Origin: Planctomycetota bacterium
GTDB taxonomy: Bacteria > Planctomycetota > UBA11346
Reading direction: 5' to 3'
Length of the DNA stretch: 5,085 nucleotides
Assembly (NCBI GenBank): GCA_024641365.1
Contig: JAHEDF010000331.1
Span: 1-5,085 of the forward strand
The notes below the pieces were generated by a model that saw nothing but the letters and a program-made list of their open reading frames with translations, did no database searches and was not told where the DNA came from. This document shows, piece after piece, positions 1 to 5,085 of the stretch. The position numbers and the translations under genes were made by a program. The number at the start of each line of letters is the position of its first letter. Positions within the stretch are counted from its first letter, which is position 1.

Positions 1-23
1 TCTGCAGAGGAGCGCACGAATAG

Positions 24-47
24 AAAAAGAGTGCCAGGTAGCTTGGC
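24..47 (-). terminator. Weak candidate intrinsic terminator after the large gene
   Basis: Reading on the minus strand after the TAA at 101-103, GCCA and TGGC (plus-strand 44-47 and 33-36) can form a 4-bp stem with a 7-nt loop, followed within two bases by a tract containing TTTTT (plus-strand 24-28). The stem is short, so this is only suggestive. A second small hairpin, CGCT-GAAA-AGCG (plus-strand 86-97), lies just past the stop codon but has no T-tract. No gene is visible in bases 1-100. Confidence 0.22.
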
Positions 48-100
48 CAAGGGATTTGTTTACCGCCTAATCGATTTCATTTGCCCGCTTTTCAGCGTTC

Positions 101-3100
101 TTAGGGCTTTGCGAGCTCTTTAGGGCCAGCTTTCTCAATGATAACCCGAACGCCGACGCCTTCTTGCACGACATCGCGACCCACCTTGGTAAGCGCCTCT
201 GGCAGACAGGCCGCACGGGGCATTAGCCAAGAGCCACCACTCCACCACGCTTGATCACTACTTGGGCCTTCGACCCACTCGCCCACATTGCCAAGTATAT
301 CGGCCAGTCCCCATGCGTCGCGCCGCCCACTACCGACAACTGATGGAGTCGATCCGCTTTCCGCTGCGTAAGTCAATTGCACTAAATCACGAGAAGTAAA
401 CTTAATCGCTTGGCCTCGAACAATCGCTTCAATTCCTTCGTTAGCAGATGAAGCCACGTACTGCCATTCTGCTATGGTTGGTAATCGCAAACGTGCCGCT
501 TGGTTATCCTTTTGTAATTGATCATTAACCGCTTTTAAGAATTTATCACACACTTGTCGGCTAATATTATGAATGGGTAGATCATCGCCGCGATGGGCAC
601 TGGGATTACCATCGCTAAAAAAGCCGCCCATTATATTAACCCAGAGGGCCTGATTAATTTCTGCCTCTGCTATCCAAAACGGTTCTTTAACAGTAATGCT
701 TTTACCATTTACAAGCGCTAATTGCCCCTCAGGAATATAACGAAAACGAATAGTATGCTGTCCGACCGTCAGCATGGACCAACGTCCATAGGCATCAACG
801 CCTGCAGATGAACTCCACGGTGGTGTTAAAGGAATTTTCATTTCAATTGATAAAGGTAATTCACGCATCAATGCTGGTGATAAATTACTAAGCGTGGTAA
901 TTGGTAAACGCGATAGCACCGTTTTGGGAAAGCGAACGACCATTTCAGGTTTATCAACAATAATTTCGCGCGCCATGACTGTTAATGTTTCTATAGCGTC
1001 TTGTTGATGGCGGGTAACGGTTTTTGATAAAATAATTTTTTCAAGCATACGTGCGCGTTCTTCAATATCCTCAATTGCTAACACGGTTTGCCATTCATTG
1101 TCTTCTATGGTATTTTTTATTTCCTTCAGCGCTTTTTCTGCCTCACTACGGTAGGCCTGATTTGCTGAATCATTTAGATACACTTGAATCGCTTGTAAGC
1201 GTGCAGATAAATCTTCTGTTTGAATAGCAGCTTGCCATGTGGCGGTTGCTAATAATTCCTGAGCTTCGGTATCATGCGCGCGATCGCCAGGTCGCTCTAA
1301 ATAGGCACGTACATTCATAATTTGTTGGCTTGGTGGAATATCAGCAGAAGCACGCGCCCATGCTTGGTCATCAATTTGTTTTCGCAGTATTTTTGCACGT
1401 GCCGCCGCGGCCGCCGCGTGACGGCCTGGTTGCATTAAATAATCATCAATGGCAACAATTCCTGCCACGGGGTCTTGAATCGTTAGGACTTTTTCCCAGC
1501 GTGCATCGTCTGCTGCTTTTTCTGCCATTTGGGCTTGCTTGGATAATATTTCATTTTGCGCGGCAATTGCTTCCGTTTGCTTTGCAGGATTTGGCAAAGC
1601 TAAATAAGCCGTAATAGCTGCTAATTTGTTGTCTGGATCTTGTGCTGAACGAACAGCTTCCCAGGCTTCCGCGTCACGTGCTCGGATTATTTTTGTAATG
1701 GTGCGTTTGGCTTGTTCTGCACGTGCTGTATCTGACGTCCGATCTGCATACGCTTGTAAAGCTGCCATGCGTTCAACGCGATCAGGAATGGCATTAGCCC
1801 GTGCGAAATCTTGGTCATCAATTTCCAAGGTCGTTTGGTCACGCAAATCAATAAATGACGAGCGTTGTTTGAGGTCTGGCTTTGCTAATAAAACTTCAAG
1901 TTGTGCAAACCGTTCTAGTAAATTTTTATTCTCAGACAGCGCTGTGAGTAGGTTTTCAGTGACGGCTTGATTCAAACGATAGCGTGCTATTCCCACTTCA
2001 TCATGATAAAAGAAATGTCCACCTTGCTCATATGCTGCAACTAATTCCAAGCCGTGTACCGGATCGGTTGTTGTTCTAATTGCTTCGTATGCGCTTTTAT
2101 CACGCAAAAACACAATCGAAAAACCAATGATGACCAACGCCGCTGCACTACCAATACCGATGCGAATTGCCCATTGTCGAATTCGTATTTTTTTTCGGCT
2201 CGCTAATATTTTTTCGCCACGTGCCAGGACTGTTTTACTGTCAGCCAATTGTCCTGATGATGTACGTAATGTTGCGACAGCTTCTGCTAATTTCTCCGTT
2301 AAAGACGATTCGCCTGCGGCAATAATTGCATGGCACGCTTTTATATCGGCCCATAGGTTTTGTTGCTTATCCAATTGCTTTTGGAATTCGTCTTCGCCAG
2401 TCACTGAAACCAATTCTTCTAAAATCGGCACGCGTAAATCTGGACGATTGCGATCAGTTGCTGCTAACTCATCTGCTAATGTTGTTCGCTGTTGTTGACG
2501 TTTTTCTAAAACATTGTTGGCTTGCTGAAGTAAAGCCGGCGTGGTGCTCATCGCCTCGCCATGAGATTGCAAATCCGCAATCGCATTATCTAAAATAGCG
2601 ATGCTCGGCTGTTCAATTGCTTGCAAAAGTTGTTCGTGTAAATGCTGCACTTGTGCTAGGCGTTCACGAATCTGGGTTATTTCAGGATCATCGGCTGCAG
2701 TTGGATCAATATGTAATAATGTCGCAAGGGCTTCATTAGCGACGTCAATTTCTTGTGGATTATAATTAATTACTTTATCACGCAAAACCGTTGAGCGTCG
2801 AATGCGATCGGTCAATGCTCGCTTATTTGACTCTAATTGCTCTTCTAAAATTGACTGACCTTGTTCGATTAATAAATTAGTCGTGGACAAACGGTCTGTC
2901 ATTGCTGATAGGGCATCAAGTGCTGACTGTAATGCGACGACATCGCGACTAGCCACCGCATTATTTAATGCATGTTCAGCTTTGGTGACAAATTTCACAC
3001 GTTCTTGCGTCGCATCTATACACGTGCGTACAGCTGGATCACGTGTATGGCGATACCACGTTTGGTACCAACCAAGAACTGCCGACACATCACTTGGATC

Positions 3101-3271
3101 ATTCGCGATAACTAATTCACGACAGGCATTAGCCACAATTACATACAAACGGTCAGCATCACTGACGCGCTCTTTCAGCATGGCTGAAGCCAAAGCAATT
3201 TGACGCGGGTAGTCACCTGCTTCTTGGGCTTCCGCTAATTGCTGTGATAATAATGACAGTATACTGGACAT
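101..3271 (-). CDS. Single-pass membrane protein: coiled-coil N-half, 8 helical repeats, C-terminal FGE-sulfatase (SUMF1-type) domain; no named function
   Basis: This 1056-residue protein is not a gene I recognise. Residues 1-366 are helical, rich in Ala, Leu, Gln and charged residues, and look like coiled coil or TPR-like hairpins with no signal peptide. A single membrane helix lies at about 371-389, preceded by a strongly basic stretch (KKIRIRQWAIR), which predicts N-terminus in the cytoplasm and C-terminus in the periplasm. Residues 395-770 hold eight helical repeats. From about 824 to 1045 there is an FGE-sulfatase domain: DAYGRW (826-831), RFRYIPEG (842-849), NPS (889-891), DDLP (896-899), RLPTIAEW (929-936), GNVGEW (994-999) and GGSW (1012-1015). 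The exported part has only two cysteines, C908 and C1022; the second catalytic Cys of true FGEs is missing, so enzyme activity is unlikely. The ATG at 3271 lacks a clear Shine-Dalgarno (only an A-rich stretch); the next Met (residue 31) has none either, so the longest form is kept. A role in envelope scaffolding or ligand binding is inference only. Confidence 0.9.
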   Translation of the reverse strand: MSSILSLLSQQLAEAQEAGDYPRQIALASAMLKERVSDADRLYVIVANACRELVIANDPSDVSAVLGWYQTWYRHTRDPAVRTCIDATQERVKFVTKAEHALNNAVASRDVVALQSALDALSAMTDRLSTTNLLIEQGQSILEEQLESNKRALTDRIRRSTVLRDKVINYNPQEIDVANEALATLLHIDPTAADDPEITQIRERLAQVQHLHEQLLQAIEQPSIAILDNAIADLQSHGEAMSTTPALLQQANNVLEKRQQQRTTLADELAATDRNRPDLRVPILEELVSVTGEDEFQKQLDKQQNLWADIKACHAIIAAGESSLTEKLAEAVATLRTSSGQLADSKTVLARGEKILASRKKIRIRQWAIRIGIGSAAALVIIGFSIVFLRDKSAYEAIRTTTDPVHGLELVAAYEQGGHFFYHDEVGIARYRLNQAVTENLLTALSENKNLLERFAQLEVLLAKPDLKQRSSFIDLRDQTTLEIDDQDFARANAIPDRVERMAALQAYADRTSDTARAEQAKRTITKIIRARDAEAWEAVRSAQDPDNKLAAITAYLALPNPAKQTEAIAAQNEILSKQAQMAEKAADDARWEKVLTIQDPVAGIVAIDDYLMQPGRHAAAAAARAKILRKQIDDQAWARASADIPPSQQIMNVRAYLERPGDRAHDTEAQELLATATWQAAIQTEDLSARLQAIQVYLNDSANQAYRSEAEKALKEIKNTIEDNEWQTVLAIEDIEERARMLEKIILSKTVTRHQQDAIETLTVMAREIIVDKPEMVVRFPKTVLSRLPITTLSNLSPALMRELPLSIEMKIPLTPPWSSSAGVDAYGRWSMLTVGQHTIRFRYIPEGQLALVNGKSITVKEPFWIAEAEINQALWVNIMGGFFSDGNPSAHRGDDLPIHNISRQVCDKFLKAVNDQLQKDNQAARLRLPTIAEWQYVASSANEGIEAIVRGQAIKFTSRDLVQLTYAAESGSTPSVVGSGRRDAWGLADILGNVGEWVEGPSSDQAWWSGGSWLMPRAACLPEALTKVGRDVVQEGVGVRVIIEKAGPKELAKP
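962..2089 (-). repeat. Eight degenerate protein repeats (W-x7-D-x10-Y), about 41-55 residues each
   Basis: This region encodes residues 395-770 of the large membrane protein. Aromatic or hydrophobic anchors sit at Y395, L442, F489, W537, W592, W638, W679 and W727. In each copy a second anchor lies exactly 19 residues later: Y414, L461, Y508, Y556, Y611, Y657, Y698 and I746. An Asp sits 8 residues after the first anchor in six copies (D403, D497, D545, D600, D687, D735). The best copies read AYL or DYL, then two residues, then Pro (for example YLMQPGRH), then an Ala-rich helix. This resembles the two-helix 'AW..A....AY..YL..YP.G.H...A' repeats that often precede caspase or FGE domains in bacteria. 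The repeat is visible only at protein level; the DNA copies are strongly diverged, so the array looks old. Confidence 0.75.
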
Positions 3272-3308
3272 GGGCTTTTTTCTAAGAAGCGTTGCTGTTT
3301 AACTACTA

Positions 3309-3327
3309 TCACGCGCAATGCACGTGA
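3309..3327 (-). promoter_or_regulatory. Stable RNA hairpin in the presumed 5' leader of the large gene
   Basis: On the minus strand TCACGTGC, loop ATT, GCGCGTGA form an 8-bp stem with a 3-nt loop; seven pairs are Watson-Crick and one is a G-U wobble. On the opposite strand the same position would be a C-A mismatch, so the structure suits the transcript of the large gene. It lies 37 nt upstream of the start codon. No T-tract follows, so it is not an ordinary terminator. It could modulate translation or mRNA stability, or, as DNA, be an imperfect 19-bp operator. Confidence 0.45.
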
Positions 3328-3352
3328 ATTGACAATGATAAGTGAAATGTCT

Positions 3353-3381
3353 CTTATGTGTGACTGATACCGTTTTGTTAA
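3353..3381 (-). promoter_or_regulatory. Candidate sigma70-type promoter for the large membrane-protein gene
   Basis: On the minus strand TTAACA (plus-strand 3376-3381; 5 of 6 to TTGACA) is followed after exactly 17 bp by CATAAG (plus-strand 3353-3358; 4 of 6 to TATAAT). Transcription would start near 3346 and give a leader of about 75 nt. The -35 sits inside the inverted repeat 3370-3389, an arrangement typical of operator-controlled promoters. A second, poorer candidate on the same strand begins TTGTCA near 3331. Assignment is by eye only. Confidence 0.35.
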
Positions 3382-3389
3382 AGAAACGG
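3370..3389. repeat. Inverted repeat CCGTTT-N8-AAACGG over the -35 region
   Basis: Perfect 6-bp arms (3370-3375 and 3384-3389) flank an 8-bp spacer. The spacer and one arm contain the candidate -35 hexamer of the large gene. It has no T-tract and is more consistent with a dimeric regulator site than with a terminator, but 6-bp arms can occur by chance. Confidence 0.35.
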
Positions 3390-3520
3390 CGCTCTGATGC
3401 ACAGAACATCATGTACAAAAATAAGTCGCTTTATCGGTATTTTACTAAGGCCATGCGAGTCTGACAATGTAGCAGCTTTGTACACAGCGATTAAACACCA
3501 TGTATTCGTTAATAAGACGA

Positions 3521-3534
3521 AAACCACGCGGTTT
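3521..3534 (-). terminator. Weak candidate terminator of the sdh operon
   Basis: About 36 nt after the sdhB stop, the minus strand reads AAACC, loop GCGT, GGTTT, then TTCGTCTTATT. The 5-bp stem and interrupted T-rich tail make a poor Rho-independent terminator. It is the best candidate in the gap; termination may instead be Rho-dependent or leak into the next gene. Confidence 0.25.
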
Positions 3535-3570
3535 GGGCGCGGGAGTTTTCTATGCAACTACAATCTCACT

Positions 3571-4374
3571 TTATTTCGTTTGCGCAGCTTCTTTTTTATC
3601 TGCGCCAGTAATAAACCGCCACACCATGGTCAACGGATCATAATAACGATCTGCAATACGTTCTTTAAGTGGGATGATGGCATTGTCCGTTATGGTAATA
3701 TGTTCAGGGCACACATCTGTGCAGCATTTTGTAATATTACAAAAGCCGATTCCACCTTGATGCTTTAGATACGGTTCGCGATCAGCTGTATCGACTGGAT
3801 GCATTTCTAATGATGCTGCGCGCACAAAGAAACGCGGGCCAGCAAATACATCTTTTTTATCATGATCACGAATAACGTGACAGGTATTTTGGCATAAAAA
3901 GCATTCAATACATTTACGAAATTCTTGCGCGCGCTCCACGTCGCGTTGTTGCATGCGGAAGGTGCCGTCATCAGCAACAAAGCGTGTGCCCTTTTTCGCG
4001 GGTGTGAATTTAGTAATCTTTTTATTTACCTCATAATTCCACGACACATCAGTCACTAAATCGCGGATGTTAGGAAATGATTTCATCGGCTGAATGGTGA
4101 CATCACCCTCCGGTAATGATTCCATACGCGTAAGACACATTAAACGTGGCTTGCCATTAATTTCAGCAGAGCAGGAACCGCACTTACCGGCTTTGCAATT
4201 CCAACGACACGCTAAATCAGCTGCTTGCGTAGCTTGCACCTGATGAACGGCGTCCAGTACCACCATGCCTGGGGTAATTTCGGCTGTGTAGGATTTCATT
4301 TCTCCGGCGTGTTTGTCTCCACGCCAAATATGAAAAGTACGTTTTTCAGGAGCTGCGGTAGTGATGGAACTCAT
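3571..4374 (-). CDS. sdhB: Succinate dehydrogenase / fumarate reductase iron-sulfur subunit (SdhB)
   Basis: This 267-residue subunit carries electrons from the SdhA flavin to quinone on the cytoplasmic face of the inner membrane (complex II, TCA cycle). The N-terminal ferredoxin domain binds [2Fe-2S] through C60, C65, C68 and C80 (NCKAGKCGSC, then RLMC). The C-terminal domain has CIECFLCQNTC (C155, C158, C161, C165) and CNITKCCTDVCP (C212, C218, C222), giving a [4Fe-4S] and a [3Fe-4S] cluster. Spacing matches E. coli SdhB ligand for ligand; C217 is an extra Cys. The sequence flavour (WNCKAGKCGSCSAEINGKP, CIECFLCQNTCHV) resembles the Sdh1/FrdB-like class known from mycobacteria rather than E. 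coli SdhB. The ATG at 4374 is chosen because AAGGA (plus-strand 4382-4386) lies 7 nt upstream; an in-frame TTG at 4404 would overlap sdhA and has no better site. sdhA ends 10 bp upstream, so the pair is coupled. It could act as fumarate reductase, but that cannot be told from sequence. Confidence 0.96.
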   Translation of the reverse strand: MSSITTAAPEKRTFHIWRGDKHAGEMKSYTAEITPGMVVLDAVHQVQATQAADLACRWNCKAGKCGSCSAEINGKPRLMCLTRMESLPEGDVTIQPMKSFPNIRDLVTDVSWNYEVNKKITKFTPAKKGTRFVADDGTFRMQQRDVERAQEFRKCIECFLCQNTCHVIRDHDKKDVFAGPRFFVRAASLEMHPVDTADREPYLKHQGGIGFCNITKCCTDVCPEHITITDNAIIPLKERIADRYYDPLTMVWRFITGADKKEAAQTK

Positions 4375-4381
4375 GGTCGTA

Positions 4382-4386
4382 TCCTT
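4382..4386 (-). promoter_or_regulatory. sdhB ribosome binding site overlapping the sdhA stop
   Basis: On the minus strand the sdhA stop TAA runs directly into the Shine-Dalgarno (TAAGGAT), with 7 nt between AAGGA and the ATG at 4374. This fixes the sdhB start and suggests that ribosomes finishing sdhA re-initiate on sdhB, keeping the two subunits in step. Confidence 0.7.
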
Positions 4387-5085
4387 ATTTCGCCTGCTCT
4401 TCAATGATAGCTTTTAATTCATCTGGTAATGGTTTCACCGCTTCGCGATTTAAAACCATCTGACCATCATCACCTTTTTTGATGATCATATTCATTTTCG
4501 CAAATTCGTCTGATTTTTCTGGGTAGTCTTCACGGAATTGTGCACCGCGACTTTCTTTGCGTTCAATTGCGCAACGCGTAAGTGCTTCTGATACCGTTAA
4601 TAAATTCTTTAAATCCATGCAGGTATGCCAGCCAGGATTATACTCGCGATTTGCTGGAGCCTGCACTTTCACGGAACGATCTTTTAATTCTTTAATTTTT
4701 TCCAATGCATCCAACATTTCATCTTCTTTACGCACAATGCCAACTTGGGCTTGCATCATGACCTGTAAATCTTGCTGCACTTTATACGGATTTTCATCGC
4801 CCTTTGGCGCATCCATAAAATGTAAGGCCCATTCGCTAGCAGCTTTCACTTCTGCCTCGTCTATCCAACCGGCTTGATGATCTTTGGCCCATTTGGCCGC
4901 ATGTTCGCCAGCACGTTTGCCGAATACTAATAAGTCTGATAATGAATTACCGCCTAAACGATTGGCGCCATGTAAACCAGCTGCCGATTCACCTGCTGCA
5001 AATAAGCCTGGCACGTTTGACATTTGCGTGTCGCCATTAACGCGGATTCCGCCCATGGTGTAGTGCGTTGTTGGGCCTACTTCCA
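4385..5085 (-). CDS. sdhA: Succinate dehydrogenase / fumarate reductase flavoprotein subunit (SdhA), C-terminal part, cut by window edge
   Basis: This is the last 232 codons of the catalytic subunit, which oxidises succinate to fumarate using covalently bound FAD. The reading frame stays open to the edge, beginning EVGPTTHYTMGG, so the Met at 5056 is internal, not a start. Fragment residue H7 in THYTMGG corresponds to active-site His354 of E. coli SdhA, and R42 in HGANRLGGNS to Arg399. PGLFAAGE (25-32) is the FAD-contacting C-terminal part of the Rossmann-type domain. The distance from this His to Arg is 35 residues, against 45 in E. coli, so a loop is shorter. The rest is the helical C-terminal domain, with RKESRGAQFREDYP; E. 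coli has His where this has Gln after SRGA. The N-terminal FAD domain, the flavin-linking His and any anchor gene lie outside the window. The gene is followed by sdhB after 10 bp. Confidence 0.96.
   Translation of the reverse strand, partial: EVGPTTHYTMGGIRVNGDTQMSNVPGLFAAGESAAGLHGANRLGGNSLSDLLVFGKRAGEHAAKWAKDHQAGWIDEAEVKAASEWALHFMDAPKGDENPYKVQQDLQVMMQAQVGIVRKEDEMLDALEKIKELKDRSVKVQAPANREYNPGWHTCMDLKNLLTVSEALTRCAIERKESRGAQFREDYPEKSDEFAKMNMIIKKGDDGQMVLNREAVKPLPDELKAIIEEQAK

Larger units (their letters stand above)
3272..3570. other. Intergenic region between sdhB and the large membrane-protein gene
   Basis: This 299-bp stretch contains no convincing gene on either strand. On the minus strand, in reading order, it holds a weak terminator-like hairpin (3521-3534), an inverted repeat TGATG/CATCA (3395-3411), an inverted repeat CCGTTT/AAACGG (3370-3389) overlapping a promoter-like -35, a -10-like hexamer (3353-3358), and a strong RNA hairpin (3309-3327) ahead of the ATG at 3271. 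Short minus-strand frames such as an 18-codon one starting MVFNRC have no ribosome site. The length and contents suggest the large gene is transcribed from its own promoter, apart from the sdh operon. Confidence 0.7.

Noticed and set aside
42..51. 10-bp perfect palindrome CTTGGCCAAG
   Set aside because: It has no loop, no partner copy and no nearby promoter, and a 10-bp palindrome is expected by chance at this scale.
1330..3203. Several plus-strand open frames of 90-123 codons lying opposite the large gene
   Set aside because: They are antisense to a well-supported coding frame, lack ribosome sites, have low-complexity composition and show no recognisable domain.
3329..3357. Plus-strand promoter-like pair, TTGACA then TCTTAT after 17 bp
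   Set aside because: No plus-strand gene lies downstream; the -10 match is only 4 of 6, so it is probably chance in an AT-rich gap. An antisense RNA to sdhB cannot be excluded.
3397..3768. Plus-strand 123-codon open frame starting in the intergenic region
   Set aside because: It runs into the antisense of sdhB, lacks a Shine-Dalgarno and has no family resemblance; the intergenic part alone is too short to support a gene.
4375..4404. Longer SdhB start at an in-frame TTG (4404)
   Set aside because: It is a rare start codon, overlaps the end of sdhA, adds a non-conserved basic stretch, and the ATG at 4374 has a well-spaced AAGGA.
4225..4877. Plus-strand open frames opposite sdhB and sdhA
   Set aside because: They are shadows of conserved, motif-rich minus-strand genes.
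5054..5056. ATG at 5056 as the start of a short SdhA-like gene
   Set aside because: It is the conserved Met inside the HYTMGG active-site motif, and the frame continues open to the window edge.
1..5085. Mobile elements, CRISPR arrays, tRNA or rRNA genes
   Set aside because: No spaced direct repeats, terminal inverted repeats, transposase motifs, tRNA-like cloverleaf or rRNA sequence were seen on either strand.

Overview
The window shows the end of a succinate dehydrogenase operon, a 299-bp intergenic region, and one large membrane-anchored gene. All three genes lie on the minus strand, so they read from the right edge to the left. The organism is a bacterium of moderate to low G+C (about 43-47% in the stretches counted by hand). 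A respiratory succinate dehydrogenase plus a long coiled-coil/FGE-like membrane protein suggests an aerobic proteobacterium, possibly a gammaproteobacterium. That placement is a judgement from protein flavour, not a demonstrated fact.

Right part (4385-5085 and 3571-4374): the C-terminal 232 residues of the flavoprotein subunit SdhA, cut by the window edge, are followed after 10 bp by a complete iron-sulfur subunit SdhB. The SdhB Shine-Dalgarno overlaps the SdhA stop codon, so the two are very probably co-transcribed and translationally coupled. All eleven Fe-S ligand cysteines of SdhB are present with the same spacing as in E. coli SdhB. The overall sequence looks closer to the actinobacterial Sdh1 / fumarate-reductase-like class than to E. 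coli. Any membrane anchor gene must lie upstream, outside the window, because none follows sdhB.

Middle (3272-3570): no gene. It holds a weak terminator-like hairpin after sdhB, two inverted repeats, a plausible sigma70-type promoter for the next gene, and a strong 8-bp RNA hairpin in the presumed 5' leader of that gene.

Left part (101-3271): one 1056-residue protein that I do not recognise as a named gene. It has a helical/coiled-coil cytoplasmic half, a single transmembrane helix (about residues 371-389), eight degenerate repeats with an almost fixed W-x7-D-x10-Y pattern, and a C-terminal FGE-sulfatase (SUMF1-type) domain predicted to be in the periplasm. That domain keeps the fold signature but has only one of the two catalytic cysteines of true formylglycine-generating enzymes. 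It is therefore probably a binding or structural module. The DNA for its last 80 or so codons is much richer in G+C (about 60%) than the rest.

The two units probably have unrelated functions: SDH in the TCA cycle and respiratory chain, the large protein in envelope sensing, scaffolding or binding. The most notable items are the large protein's architecture and repeat, the GC step in its last exon-like segment, and the structured leader upstream of it.
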